DNA of 52,815 nt from Clostridia bacterium (GCA_017458285.1 JAFTFU010000049.1:1-52815), one strand, 5' to 3'. Shown: positions 33,069 to 42,816, counted from the stretch's first letter. Notes: a model not told the origin generated them from the letters alone. Numbers and translations are program-made.

Positions 33069-33818
33069 GTGGAAATAGGGAGAATAAAACGAATTATAGA
33101 AGCAATATTATTTGCAACAGGTAGAAAAGTAACAGAGCATGAATTAATGTTGGCACTAGAAATTCCAGCTGATAAATTAAAACTAATTATACAAAACATG
33201 CAAGATGAGTGCAAGGAAAGAGGAATTGACTTAATTCGAGTTGATGATGGATATCAATTATGTACAAAAAAAGAATATTATGAATACATATATCCAATCA
33301 TAGACAAAAGAAACAAGCCAAGATTATCTGGTGCTTCGCTTGAAACACTAGCAATAATTGCATACAATTCTCCAATAACTAGAGCAGAGATTGAATCAAT
33401 TAGAGGTGTAAACAGCGATGCATCTATATATAAACTTTTGGAATACGGACTAATTCAAGAAGCAGGAAAGCTCGATTTGCCAGGAAAGCCAATGGCGTAT
33501 AAAACTACAGATGAGTTTTTAAAAATGTTTGGATATTCGTCTTTAGAAGATTTACCAGAGCTCCCTCGATATAAATTAGATGAAAATAAACAAATTGTAA
33601 TAGACGATTTGATTGAGGCAGAGGCAGAAAAGGAAGAGACAGAAACAGCGATAGAAACAGAGAAAAAAGAAAAAGAGAAAACCGCCGAAACAGAAACTGG
33701 AACTGGAACAAAAACTGAAATAAAGGCAGAAGTGGAGTCAAATTCACAATCTGAGCCTGAAAATTGTGATGAAATAAATGAGGAAAGGCTTACTAAAAAT
33801 GAAGAACTTGATAATTGA
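33069..33818 (+). CDS. scpB: Segregation and condensation protein B
   Basis: A 249-residue protein from a GTG start with GAAAGGTG upstream. The two winged-helix domains of ScpB occupy residues about 1-165 (I-E-A-I-L-F-A-T-G, D-G-Y-Q-L, the conserved L-S-G-A-S-L-E-T-L-A-I-I-A-Y and G-L-I-Q-E-A-G-K). It binds the kleisin ScpA and Smc in chromosome condensation. The last 60-70 residues are a Glu/Thr/Lys-rich tail not usual in short ScpB proteins. scpA is not adjacent, which is less common. The next gene begins inside its 3' end. Confidence 0.92.
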   Translation: MEIGRIKRIIEAILFATGRKVTEHELMLALEIPADKLKLIIQNMQDECKERGIDLIRVDDGYQLCTKKEYYEYIYPIIDKRNKPRLSGASLETLAIIAYNSPITRAEIESIRGVNSDASIYKLLEYGLIQEAGKLDLPGKPMAYKTTDEFLKMFGYSSLEDLPELPRYKLDENKQIVIDDLIEAEAEKEETETAIETEKKEKEKTAETETGTGTKTEIKAEVESNSQSEPENCDEINEERLTKNEELDN

Positions 33819-34461
33819 TGAAAGGATAAGGCAAGAAGAATTTGAATATTTAAGACAATATTTCAACATAAAAAAAATGCCATTATCTGAAGATGTATAT
33901 GAAGAAATATCAGGACATAGTGATATATTTTATTGCAAAATAAATAAACAAATAATATGCGCTCCAAATGCGCCGATAATCGAAAAAAACTTCATTATCG
34001 GAAATGCAAAAGTTGAAAGAAGTTATCCAAAAGACATATTTTATAATGCATGTCAAATTGGAAAAAACATAATTGGAAGTGAATATACAGATAGTAAGAT
34101 ACCTGTAAATATAAAAGTGAGGCAAGGGTACACCAAATGCTCTATTGCAGTAACTAGCGAAAATTCTTGCATTACAACTGACAAATGGATAGCTAAAAAG
34201 CTTAAGTTAAATAATATAGATACTACATATATAAATGAGCCCAATATTAAGTTATTAAAAAAATCAGGACAAGTTTCAAAAATTAGTGGTTTTATTGGAG
34301 GAGCCACTTTTTGTTTTGATAATAATTTTGTTATATTTGGAGATATTGAAAAACTAAAAAGTCAACAAATAATTTTAGAGCATTTAAATAAGTACAATTT
34401 AAATCTAGTACATTTTAGAGGACTAGATGTATATGATTATGGCGGCGCAATAGAGTATTAA
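33799..34461 (+). CDS. DUF6873-like GME-fold protein
   Basis: A 220-residue protein starting at ATG 33799, 20 bp inside scpB, with GAGGAAAGG upstream. Motifs G-H-S-D, A-P-N-A, V-R-Q-G-Y-T-K-C-S-I-A, G-F-I-G-G-A-T-F, F-G-D and the closing D-Y-G-G recall the guanidino-modifying-enzyme-like fold of the DUF6873 family. Both polar motifs and a possible catalytic Cys are visible, but the reaction is unknown. It overlaps scpB, so the two are co-expressed. Confidence 0.65.
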   Translation: MKNLIIDERIRQEEFEYLRQYFNIKKMPLSEDVYEEISGHSDIFYCKINKQIICAPNAPIIEKNFIIGNAKVERSYPKDIFYNACQIGKNIIGSEYTDSKIPVNIKVRQGYTKCSIAVTSENSCITTDKWIAKKLKLNNIDTTYINEPNIKLLKKSGQVSKISGFIGGATFCFDNNFVIFGDIEKLKSQQIILEHLNKYNLNLVHFRGLDVYDYGGAIEY

Positions 34462-34540
34462 TTTAAGTAAATATAATAGAAAACATTAAAATAACATCTA
34501 ATGTGCCTTTTATTAGAGATATTGAAACAATAGCTGAATT

Positions 34541-34580
34541 GATAAGTGCGCCTACTTAAACAAAATGTTAAAATAAAAAA
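34541..34580 (+). repeat. Partial copy of the dispersed intergenic repeat
   Basis: AAGTGCG-CTACTT-A-ACAAAATGTTAAAA matches the right half of the repeats at 32862 and 42831; the left half is not recognisable. Confidence 0.5.
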
Positions 34581-34615
34581 ATACACATTTTAAAATCAAA
34601 TAATTCCAATAAACA

Positions 34616-34644
34616 TTGATTTATTAATAAAAATAATATATAAT
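34616..34644 (+). promoter_or_regulatory. Sigma-A promoter of argS
   Basis: TTGATT at 34616, 17-bp spacer, TATAAT at 34639; AAAAAGGAG before the ATG. Confidence 0.75.
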
Positions 34645-34678
34645 AGACAAAGCAAAAACAAAAAGGAGAAAAAATAAA

Positions 34679-36385
34679 ATGATAAATTTCAAAGCAGAGA
34701 TCGCAAAAGAAATATCAAAAATATTAGAAATAGAAGCACAAGAAATACAAAAAAGCATAGAAACACCTAAAGACCAAACACAAGGAGACTATGCATATGC
34801 ATGTTTCAGACTAGCAAAAGAACTAAAAAAAGCACCACAAATAATTGCTGAAGAAATAAAACAAAAAATTGAAATAAATCCTGAAATAATAGAAAAAATA
34901 GAAGTAGTAGGAGCATATATAAACTTCTTTATAAACAAGCAAACATTAGCAAAAGAAGTAATAGAAGAAGTATCAAACAAAGAGAACTACGGTGCATCTG
35001 AAATAGGAAAAGGAAAAAACATAGTTTTAGACTATTCAGCACCAAATATAGCAAAACCATTCCATATAGGGCATTTAAGAACAACATTAATTGGAAATGC
35101 ACTTTATAAAATATACAAATACTTAGGATATAACACAATCGGAGTAAATCATTTAGGAGATTATGGAACACAATTTGGAAAAATGATAGAAGCATACAAA
35201 ATGTGGGGAGCAGAGTACAATTTAGAAAAAGACCCAATAAACCAAATGGTTGATATGTATGTTAGAATTAATGCACTATGCAAAGAAGACGAGCAAGTAT
35301 TAGAAAGATGCAGAAACAACTTCAAATTATTAGAAGATGGAGATGCAGAATGTGTTAAATTATGGAATGAATTCAAAGATTTAAGCATGGTAGAATTCAA
35401 ACGAATTTACGACATATTAGACATTCATTTTGACTCATATAATGGAGAAGCCTTTTATGCAGACAAAACACAAGAAGTAATCGAAACATTAGAGAAAAAA
35501 GGAAAACTAATAGAGTCAGAAGGAGCAAAAATAGTAGATTTAGAAGACGCAGGAATATCAACACCATGTATAATCCAAAAAGCAAATGGGTCAACAATAT
35601 ATGCGACAAGAGATTTAGCTGCAATAATGTATAGAGCTAAAAACTACGACTTCGATAAATGTTTATATGTAGTAGCTTATGAACAAAACTTACACTTTAA
35701 ACAAATATTTGAAGTAGCAAAATATCTAGTAGACGAAAAATATCAAAAAGGGCTAAAACACGTAGCATTTGGAATGGTAAGCTTGCCAACAGGAAAAATG
35801 TCAACAAGAGAAGGTAATGTTGTAAAAATTGAAGATTTATTAACTGAAACTATAGCTAAAGCAAAAGAAATAATAGAAGAAAAAAATCCGAACTTAGAAA
35901 CTAAAGAAGATGTAGCACAAAAGGTAGGAATTGGAGCTATAATATTTAATACATTATCAACTGTAAATATTAAAGACCAAGTATTTGACTGGAATGCAGC
36001 ATTAAATTTTCAAGGCGAAACAGGTCCATACATTCAATATAGCTATGTAAGAACAAATAGCGTATTAGAAAAAGCCGGATATTTACCAAATTTAAATGAA
36101 ATAAAAACTGAAGAATTAAATGATGAGTATTCATACAATTTATTAAAAACAATATACAATTTTCAAGATGTATTAATGCAAGTAACAGAAAAAGAAGAAC
36201 CATCAATTCTATCAAAATATTTGATAGAACTTTCAAAAACATTTAGCAGTTTTTACAACGAAAATAAAATAATCTGTGAAAATAAAGACACACAAAATGC
36301 AAGAATATATTTAACATATATAACAGGAAAAGTATTAAAACAAGGAGCAAGTTTACTTGGAATAAAAATGCCAGATAAAATGTAA
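34679..36385 (+). CDS. argS: Arginyl-tRNA synthetase
   Basis: A 568-residue class I synthetase charging tRNA-Arg. Visible features are the N-terminal Arg-S additional domain (residues about 1-85), the HIGH motif F-H-I-G-H-L-R-T at about residue 125, the K-M-S-T-R-E-G-N-V-V loop near residue 376 and a C-terminal anticodon-binding DALR domain (F-S-S-F-Y-N-E-N). It is intact. Its presence is relevant to the unusual CGG usage in this window, but the gene itself shows nothing abnormal. Confidence 0.96.
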   Translation: MINFKAEIAKEISKILEIEAQEIQKSIETPKDQTQGDYAYACFRLAKELKKAPQIIAEEIKQKIEINPEIIEKIEVVGAYINFFINKQTLAKEVIEEVSNKENYGASEIGKGKNIVLDYSAPNIAKPFHIGHLRTTLIGNALYKIYKYLGYNTIGVNHLGDYGTQFGKMIEAYKMWGAEYNLEKDPINQMVDMYVRINALCKEDEQVLERCRNNFKLLEDGDAECVKLWNEFKDLSMVEFKRIYDILDIHFDSYNGEAFYADKTQEVIETLEKKGKLIESEGAKIVDLEDAGISTPCIIQKANGSTIYATRDLAAIMYRAKNYDFDKCLYVVAYEQNLHFKQIFEVAKYLVDEKYQKGLKHVAFGMVSLPTGKMSTREGNVVKIEDLLTETIAKAKEIIEEKNPNLETKEDVAQKVGIGAIIFNTLSTVNIKDQVFDWNAALNFQGETGPYIQYSYVRTNSVLEKAGYLPNLNEIKTEELNDEYSYNLLKTIYNFQDVLMQVTEKEEPSILSKYLIELSKTFSSFYNENKIICENKDTQNARIYLTYITGKVLKQGASLLGIKMPDKM

Positions 36386-36494
36386 TCTGGGATTTAGTAT
36401 TCAAATATAAAATAATGAGTTTAAAATTCAAAATTAAATAGTAACAAGAAAAAAAGCAAAAAAAGGTAAAAACAAAATTCTTAAGGGGGCTAAA

Positions 36495-37013
36495 ATGATA
36501 TTATATCCAAATATATTGCTAGAAAGAGTAGACAAAATAACAATTGATTTTTTGAAAAAAAACAACTTAAAAGCATTAATATTAGATGTAGACAATACCT
36601 TAATTGATTATTACCAAAATTTATCAGAAGAAATAATAGATTGGTCAAAGCAAATGAGAAAAAACGGAATAAAACTATATATTCTAAGCAATACAAACAA
36701 AAAACAAAAGGTTGAAAAAGTATCCAAAAAAATGGGAGATTTACCATATAAAATGTTTGCAAAAAAACCTTCTAAAAAAGGATTTTTGAAAATTCAAGAA
36801 GAATTAAACTTAAAGCCAGAAGAAATAGCTGTAGTAGGTGACCAAATATTTACTGACGTAATAGGTGGAAATCGATCAAAAATGTATACAATATTAGTAG
36901 AACCAATAGATAAAAAGGATATAATAATAACAGCTATAAAAAGACCTATAGAAGAAATTATCAAAAATAAATATAAAAAGAAAGAAAACAAAGGAGAAAA
37001 AGATGTATTTTAA
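36495..37013 (+). CDS. YqeG family HAD phosphatase
   Basis: A 172-residue HAD-IIIA hydrolase. Motif I is L-D-V-D-N-T-L (nucleophile Asp near residue 33), motif II Y-I-L-S-N-T, and motif III/IV includes G-D-Q-I-F-T-D-V-I-G-G-N. YqeG-type proteins occur next to Clostridial and Bacillus housekeeping genes; the substrate is unknown. Ribosome site AAGGGGG. It overlaps the next gene by 11 bp. Confidence 0.85.
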   Translation: MILYPNILLERVDKITIDFLKKNNLKALILDVDNTLIDYYQNLSEEIIDWSKQMRKNGIKLYILSNTNKKQKVEKVSKKMGDLPYKMFAKKPSKKGFLKIQEELNLKPEEIAVVGDQIFTDVIGGNRSKMYTILVEPIDKKDIIITAIKRPIEEIIKNKYKKKENKGEKDVF

Positions 37014-37755
37014 AGATGTACACATAATTTATTTTATAATTATTGCAGTTCTAGGAGTCGTTACAGGAAAACTTGTAGATTGGGCAAATTATACATTGCC
37101 AGAATATAAAAAGGTATTTTCATTAGAGTTTTTTAAACATAAAGCCAGCAAATCAACATATTTAATGATAATTGCAAACGTAATTTTAAATTTGATAATT
37201 TTATATAGATTTGGAATTGAAAAAACATTTATCGAAAATTTGGAACTGATTAAATATCTAATATTAACTCCAATGCTACTTTCTGTATTTGTTATAGATT
37301 ACAAATTGCAAATTATACCTAATAGATTAAACCTAACAATGTTTGAAATAGGACTAGTAATAGCATTTGTTTATGGTCTTTCAAATATTGCAATAACAAT
37401 TGATATGCTTCTTGGAATGCTTGTAGGAGGCGGAATATTTTTACTAATAACAGTACTGGGTGGATTATTTTATGGAAAAGAAGCAATGGGACTTGGAGAT
37501 GTAAAATTGATGGGAGCATTAGGGTTGTATTTCGGAGTTTCGAATATAATAGCTGTTGCACTTATGTCGTTTTTGATTGGAGCAATTTTAAGCATATTAT
37601 TATTAGTAACTAAAATAAAGAAAACTGATGAATATATACCATTTGGACCATTTATTGTAATATCAAGTTTTATCAGTATATTAGTGCCATTTGATATAAT
37701 TCTTAAAGCTTTGATGACAATTTTTACACTTGGGTTATATCAAAAAAATAAATAG
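37003..37755 (+). CDS. Prepilin peptidase, A24 family
   Basis: A 250-residue membrane protein with about seven TM helices. The two catalytic Asp of A24 proteases are seen in F-V-I-D-Y-K-L-Q-I-I-P-N and G-L-G-D-V-K-L-M. The P-F-G-P-F loop follows. The N-terminal N-methylase part with its Cys cluster is missing or highly reduced, so it may only cleave. It would process type IV pilin or competence-pseudopilin leaders, but no pilin gene is nearby. The ribosome site AAAGGAG lies in the yqeG end. Confidence 0.85.
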   Translation: MYFKDVHIIYFIIIAVLGVVTGKLVDWANYTLPEYKKVFSLEFFKHKASKSTYLMIIANVILNLIILYRFGIEKTFIENLELIKYLILTPMLLSVFVIDYKLQIIPNRLNLTMFEIGLVIAFVYGLSNIAITIDMLLGMLVGGGIFLLITVLGGLFYGKEAMGLGDVKLMGALGLYFGVSNIIAVALMSFLIGAILSILLLVTKIKKTDEYIPFGPFIVISSFISILVPFDIILKALMTIFTLGLYQKNK

Positions 37756-37776
37756 AATTTATTTGGGGGAATTAAA

Positions 37777-38808
37777 ATGAATCAAAAAATGCTTTGGCTT
37801 AGAAATGCAATAAATAGCATGAATTTACAAGGAATGATAGTATCAAACCCTGTAAATATCTACTATTTAACGAATATAAAAGCAGAAGGAACATTATTAC
37901 TTACAAGAAAAGAAATAATATATTTAACAGATGGAAGATACATTGAAGATGTTCAAAACACAATAACATTGTTTGATGAAATAATGGTATACAACATAAA
38001 AGATTTAGATAAAGACGATTTAGAAAATCTATTTATGTATTGTGAAAATGTAGGATTTGAATAAAATTACGTAACATATGCAGAATATAAAGAATTGATA
38101 AGAAAATATAAAATCAATAATCTTGTAGAGACTGAAAATATCATTGAAAAACAGAGAATGATAAAAGACGAAGATGAAATTGAAAGCATCAAAGCAGCGT
38201 GTGACATTACTAATAGATGTTTTGAATTAATTGAGCCAAAATTAGTTCCTGGAGTTTCTGAAAAAGAAATAGCAATGCAAATCGATGAATATTTTTATAG
38301 AAATTCAGAAGGACCTGCTTTCGAAACAATTGTTGCAAGTGGTGAAAATTCTTCAAAGCCTCATGCAGTTCCAAGCAATAGAATATTTGAAGAACAAGAC
38401 ATTATAACAATTGATATTGGCTGTAAAATTAATGGATATTGTTCAGATATGACTAGAACATTCTTTATAGGAGAACCCACTGAAGAGCAAAAGAAAGTAT
38501 ATGATTTAGTTAAGGTAAATCATGACAGAGCAATAGATGAAATTAGAGAAGGTGCAAACGTAAAAATACTTTCAAAAAGTGTTGAAAATGATTTTAATTT
38601 GTATGGATTTTCTTTAATTCATAGCTTAGGACATGGAGTAGGTTTAGATATTCATGAAAAACCATTTGTAAATTCTAAAAATGATTTTCAATTAAGAGAA
38701 AACATGGTAGTAACAGTTGAGCCAGGTATTTATATCCCAGGAAAATTTGGAGTGAGAATTGAAGATACTATTTTAGTAGAAAAATATTCTGCGAGAAAAT
38801 TATCATAA
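37777..38808 (+). pseudogene. Xaa-Pro peptidase (M24B) interrupted by an in-frame TAA
   Basis: One frame of 344 codons contains the complete peptidase, but codon 96 is TAA (38062-38064) between V-G-F-E and N-Y-V-T-Y. The N-terminal creatinase-like domain comes before the stop. After it lies the pita-bread domain with metal ligands D-I-G (about 38413), D-M-T-R-T, G-H-G-V-G-L-D-I-H-E and V-E-P-G-I-Y. A single substitution from GAA or CAA would create the stop. There is no other lesion. It cleaves X-Pro bonds in free peptides if functional. Reinitiation downstream could still give the catalytic domain. In many Clostridia this gene precedes efp and spoIIIAA. Confidence 0.8.
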
Positions 38809-38879
38809 TAATTTCTTAAAAAGCATATTTTGTGGCAGTTGAAAATAAAAACTAAACATAAAAAATGTCTTTAATAAAA

Positions 38880-38940
38880 AAACACATTTTATATTAATAT
38901 AGCAAATAGTTATATTAGTATAAAGTGTGTTTTTTTTAAG
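38880..38940 (+). terminator. Long rho-independent terminator; gap holds no gene
   Basis: A 22-bp stem with two G-U pairs (38880-38901 with 38911-38932), 9-base loop, then T-run. It separates the peptidase gene from the spoIIIA cluster. Nothing else was recognised in the 311-bp gap 38809-39119; no clear sigma-E promoter was seen. Confidence 0.85.
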
Positions 38941-39119
38941 TTAGTTGAAAATTGAAAATAGAACTAAGAGAACATGTTGAATTTTAAAAAAAAATATATA
39001 TTGTATCACATTAAAATATAGAATTATTTATAAAAAAGTTCTAAAAAAGAAAACCATGAATATAATATTATAAACAAATTTAAATATGGTTTGAATATCG
39101 AGAAAGGGATGAATGATAA

Positions 39120-39632
39120 ATGCAAATCTTAAAATGGATAAGTTTAGGGTTAATATTTACACTTTCAACTCTTATAGGAAATATTAAATCAAAAAAATAC
39201 ATAGATAGAGTAAAAGAACTAAAAGACTTAAAAATGAGTTTCAACATAATAGAAACAAAAATTAGATATACATATAAACCCTTGAAAGATATATTTGAAG
39301 AACTTTCAAAGGGAAGTGAAAAAGAAAAAATAAAAGAGTTATTAGCAAATTTAAGCCAAAGTTTAGAAAATTTATCAATGCAAGAAGCGTGGGAAAGTGC
39401 TTTAAATACAACAAAATTAAATTTAAATGAAGAAGATTTAGGTGTTATAAGTCCAATAGGAAAAATGTTAGGAAAGACTGACAAAGATGGACAAGTAAGT
39501 GAATTAAAGGTAATTATGACATTTTTAGATAAGCAGATAGAAAAGGCTGAAATAGAAAAAGCTAAAAATGAAAAATTATATAAAACATTAGGATTAATAA
39601 CAGGCATGGCAATAGTCATACTACTAATTTAA
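39120..39632 (+). CDS. spoIIIAB: Stage III sporulation protein AB
   Basis: A 170-residue membrane protein with an N-terminal hydrophobic helix, a charged helical middle (M-S-F-N-I-I-E-T-K-I-R-Y-T, W-E-S-A-L) and a C-terminal TM segment. It is part of the SpoIIIA-SpoIIQ channel between mother cell and forespore. It is the first gene of the cluster here, because the AA ATPase gene is not found upstream. AGAAAGGGATG serves as ribosome site. Expression would be under sigma-E. Confidence 0.9.
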   Translation: MQILKWISLGLIFTLSTLIGNIKSKKYIDRVKELKDLKMSFNIIETKIRYTYKPLKDIFEELSKGSEKEKIKELLANLSQSLENLSMQEAWESALNTTKLNLNEEDLGVISPIGKMLGKTDKDGQVSELKVIMTFLDKQIEKAEIEKAKNEKLYKTLGLITGMAIVILLI

Positions 39633-39652
39633 AATTTACGAGAAAGGAGCAT

Positions 39653-39682
39653 ATGTTAGCGAAGAAACTAACATTAAAGTAA
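39653..39682 (+). CDS. Nine-codon upstream ORF before spoIIIAC
   Basis: GAAAGGAG precedes ATG 39653, which opens M-L-A-K-K-L-T-L-K and stops at TAA 39680, 4 bp before the spoIIIAC ATG. spoIIIAC itself has no good ribosome site, so it may be expressed by reinitiation or coupling. Confidence 0.4.
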   Translation: MLAKKLTLK

Positions 39683-39686
39683 ATAC

Positions 39687-39881
39687 ATGGATATAAATTT
39701 ATTGTTTAAAATTGCAGCAATAGGAATATTAGTTGCAGTACTTCATCAGGTGTTAGTAAGAGCAGGAAGAGAAGATCAAGCGATGATGACAACTCTAGCA
39801 GGGCTTGTAATAGTTTTATCAATTGTAATTAAAGAAATAAGCACTTTATTTGATACCGTAAGGACTCTTTTTAATTTGTAA
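39687..39881 (+). CDS. spoIIIAC: Stage III sporulation protein AC
   Basis: A 64-residue protein with two TM helices, of normal length (I-G-I-L-V-A-V-L-H-Q-V-L, then L-A-G-L-V-I-V-L). It is a small membrane component of the feeding-tube channel. The ATG is preceded by a weak ribosome site only; see the nine-codon ORF just upstream. Confidence 0.92.
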   Translation: MDINLLFKIAAIGILVAVLHQVLVRAGREDQAMMTTLAGLVIVLSIVIKEISTLFDTVRTLFNL

Positions 39882-39979
39882 CATAAAAAATATTTGATAC
39901 ATTATGCTGGCACGTAAAAGTTAAAAAGCATTATGACAAAGTATCATTCTTAAGGGCTAGAAAGGAATTAAGAAGAAAC

Positions 39980-40369
39980 ATGGAAGAAATTATAAAAATC
40001 ATCGGTATAGGAATAATTGCATTAATCACAGCAATAATAATAAAACAATACAGGCCTGAATTTGCAATTTACATATCAATTGTCGCAGGAATAATAATAA
40101 TCTGGCTAATTTTTGACAAATTAAGCAATGTAATAAACTTAATAAAAGCTATGGCGGACAAGACATCATTAAACTATAACTTTTTAAGTATATTACTAAA
40201 AATCACAGGAATTGCGATATTAACAGAGTTTGCGGTAAGTATTTGCAAAGATTCAGGTGAAGGAGCTATTGCAAATAAAATAGAATTAGGAAGCAAAGTT
40301 ATAATAATTTCTATGTCAATTCCGATAATATCTTCACTGCTTGAACTAATGATAAACATATTGCCATGA
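39980..40369 (+). CDS. spoIIIAD: Stage III sporulation protein AD
   Basis: A 129-residue membrane protein with about four hydrophobic helices and the family segment L-S-I-L-L-K-I-T-G-I-A-I-L-T-E-F. It is an inner component of the SpoIIIA complex. The order after spoIIIAC is canonical. A 98-bp spacer, longer than usual, precedes it. Confidence 0.92.
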   Translation: MEEIIKIIGIGIIALITAIIIKQYRPEFAIYISIVAGIIIIWLIFDKLSNVINLIKAMADKTSLNYNFLSILLKITGIAILTEFAVSICKDSGEGAIANKIELGSKVIIISMSIPIISSLLELMINILP

Positions 40370-40422
40370 AAAATGCACTATAAATTAAATTTACAGAAAA
40401 TTTTACAAGAAAGGAACGGCAT

Positions 40423-41607
40423 ATGAAAAAAATACTAACCACAGTAATTTTAATAATAATTTTAATAAATACTAATATAGCAAATTCATATGCTATTTTT
40501 TCAGAAAATGATGAAAAAATAAAACAAGATGCGAGTACAAAAATTGAAGAACAAAAAGAAATGTTTGGAATATCAGACTTTTTAAAAGAAGCGGACAAGT
40601 ACAAAGGAGAATTCTTAGAAGATACAAGCTTAAGCAATTTATTAGATGAAGCAACCAAAGGAAAAATTGATAATAAAACGATACTTAAAAAAATTTTAAA
40701 TATATTTACTAAAGAAATAAAATCAAGCATAACAACATTGATAATTGTGTTAGTAATTGTAGTAATACATAGCATATTAAAATCAATAAGTGAAAGCTTA
40801 GAAAATAGTGACATATCTAAAATAATCTACTATGTAGAATACATATTAATTGTAACTGTAATCATGAAAAATTTTTCAGAAATACTAGAACTTGTAAAAC
40901 AAACATCGCAAAATTTAGTAGGATTTATGAATGCATTAATACCAATTTTAATAACTCTAATGATTTATACAGGAAGTTCAATCACAGGAAGCGTAGTACA
41001 ACCAATATTATTATTTATGATAAACTTTATAGGAAATATGATACAAGACATATTAATTCCATTCATACTAATAATTACAGCATTATCTATAGTTTCAAAA
41101 ATTTCAGATAAAGTTCAAATTGGAAGAATAAATAAATTTTTTAAAAAAAGTGTTGAATGGTATTTAGGAATAATTTTAGTAATTTTTGTTGGAGTTCTAT
41201 CATTAGAGGGAACATTAAGCAGTAGTGTAGATGGAATAACTGCAAAGACAACAAAGGCAGTTGTTTCTAATTTAATACCAGTTGTTGGAAAACTATTAGG
41301 AGACACAGTAGATACAGTTTTAGGTTGTGGTGTAATTTTAAAAAATGCAGTAGGGTTAATAGGAGTAATAGTTATAATTGGAATAGCAGTTGTTCCAATT
41401 ATAAAAATAGGAACACTGTCAGTAATATATAGCTTAGCTTCTGGCATAATCGAACCTGTTGCAGATGAAAAAATAGTTAAATTATTAGAGGAAATGAGTG
41501 GGATTTTTAAGCTTTTGTTTGGAATTCTTTGTACACTTTCTGTGCTTCTGATAATTGGTGTAACACTTGTTGTGAAAATATCGAATAGTGGGATGATGTA
41601 TAGATGA
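40423..41607 (+). CDS. spoIIIAE: Stage III sporulation protein AE
   Basis: A 394-residue protein with a signal-like N-terminus, an extracytoplasmic stretch of about 80 residues and a long series of TM helices. The region G-I-T-A-K-T-T-K-A-V-V-S-N-L-I-P-V-V-G is typical of SpoIIIAE. It is the largest membrane component of the channel. The stop overlaps the spoIIIAF start (ATGA). Confidence 0.94.
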   Translation: MKKILTTVILIIILINTNIANSYAIFSENDEKIKQDASTKIEEQKEMFGISDFLKEADKYKGEFLEDTSLSNLLDEATKGKIDNKTILKKILNIFTKEIKSSITTLIIVLVIVVIHSILKSISESLENSDISKIIYYVEYILIVTVIMKNFSEILELVKQTSQNLVGFMNALIPILITLMIYTGSSITGSVVQPILLFMINFIGNMIQDILIPFILIITALSIVSKISDKVQIGRINKFFKKSVEWYLGIILVIFVGVLSLEGTLSSSVDGITAKTTKAVVSNLIPVVGKLLGDTVDTVLGCGVILKNAVGLIGVIVIIGIAVVPIIKIGTLSVIYSLASGIIEPVADEKIVKLLEEMSGIFKLLFGILCTLSVLLIIGVTLVVKISNSGMMYR

Positions 41608-42176
41608 TTGAATTTTTAAGTAAATGGGCTGGACAACTTACAGTAGCTGTTGTAATTGCAACACTTATTGAAATGATTTTGCCTAATGGGAAAAATAAAA
41701 AGTACATAAAAATGGTAATTGGAATTTATATCATTTTTTGTATAATATCGCCTTTTTTGAAAAATGACATAAGTTTTTCGGAATACAAAATTGAAAATGT
41801 AATTGATAATTATTCAAAAAGTAAAGAAAATGTTAATCAAACTTCAATGGATAAAAGATTAGAAGAACTTTATATTGAAGAGTTGCAAAAAGATATAGCT
41901 GAAAAATTAAAGAAAAAGGGATTTGTAGTAAAGAAGTGTAAAATTGAAGCAAGCTTAAATGCAACAAGTGATGATGCAGGGATAAACAAAATTGAGCTAA
42001 AGGTTGAGAAAAAAGTGACTAATGGAGATAATGTACAAAAAATTGATGAAATAGAAATTGGAATAAGTTCACAAAACAAGGAAAGCAATACTAATGAAGC
42101 AGATATTAAGACAATAAAAGATTTTTTATCAGATGAATATGAAATTGATCAAAGCAATATAAAAATCATTTTTTAG
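41604..42176 (+). CDS. spoIIIAF: Stage III sporulation protein AF
   Basis: A 190-residue protein with two N-terminal TM helices (L-T-V-A-V-V-I-A-T-L-I-E-M-I-L, I-Y-I-I-F-C-I-I-S-P-F) and a soluble ring-forming C-terminal domain ending D-E-Y-E-I-D-Q-S-N-I-K-I. It starts inside the spoIIIAE stop codon and so is translationally coupled. Confidence 0.92.
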   Translation: MIEFLSKWAGQLTVAVVIATLIEMILPNGKNKKYIKMVIGIYIIFCIISPFLKNDISFSEYKIENVIDNYSKSKENVNQTSMDKRLEELYIEELQKDIAEKLKKKGFVVKKCKIEASLNATSDDAGINKIELKVEKKVTNGDNVQKIDEIEIGISSQNKESNTNEADIKTIKDFLSDEYEIDQSNIKIIF

Positions 42177-42192
42177 GAGGTTGAGAGTAGAT

Positions 42193-42816
42193 ATGTTTGG
42201 GTTTGGAAAAAAAATAAAAGAGCTAAAAGAAAAAAATGAAAATCAAGATGCAAATAAAAAGATTGAAAACATAATATTTTTTATAATTTTGCTTATAATT
42301 GTCGTGGTTGTTATAAACAAAGTTTGGGGCAAAGATGAATCAAAAAATCCTGAAAGTATCAATGGAAAAGTTTTAGCTGAAACGTTTGATAAAAATGATG
42401 ATACAGATAGTAGTAAAACTGAATATTATGGATTACAAAAAGAACTAGAAGAAATATTAAGTTCAATAAATGGTGTAGGAAAAGTAAAAGTTTTAATTAA
42501 TTATTCAGAAACTAGTTCTTTAGTTGCGATGTATAATGAAACTGTTACTGAAAGCTCAACAGAAGAAAAAGATACCGAAGGTGGAACACGAAATATAACA
42601 TCAACTGACACGCAAAAGGAAATTGCATATACTCAAGAGAGTGGAACTTCAAAGCCTATCACTGAAAAAGTCATAATGCCAACAATTGAAGGAGCTATTA
42701 TAACAGCAGAAGGCGCTTCAAACGCAAATGTGAAAGCTGATATTATATCAGCAGTTGAGGCAATAACAGGGCTTGCAACACATAAAATTCAAGTTTTTCA
42801 AATGAAGGAAATATAA
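42193..42816 (+). CDS. spoIIIAG: Stage III sporulation protein AG
   Basis: The ATG at 42193 is preferred; a TTG at 42181 directly abuts AGGAGG and cannot be used. The 207-residue protein has one TM helix near residues 25-44 and the ring-building motif domain with G-V-G-K-V-K-V-L-I-N-Y-S-E-T. The C-terminal half contains E-G-A-I-I-T-A-E-G-A. It forms the large SpoIIIAG ring in the intermembrane space. Confidence 0.92.
   Translation: MFGFGKKIKELKEKNENQDANKKIENIIFFIILLIIVVVVINKVWGKDESKNPESINGKVLAETFDKNDDTDSSKTEYYGLQKELEEILSSINGVGKVKVLINYSETSSLVAMYNETVTESSTEEKDTEGGTRNITSTDTQKEIAYTQESGTSKPITEKVIMPTIEGAIITAEGASNANVKADIISAVEAITGLATHKIQVFQMKEI

Noticed and set aside
38062..38064. Recoded stop codon (amino-acid insertion at TAA) in the peptidase gene
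   Set aside because: TAA is not used for selenocysteine or pyrrolysine, TAA ends many other genes here, and one substitution explains it.
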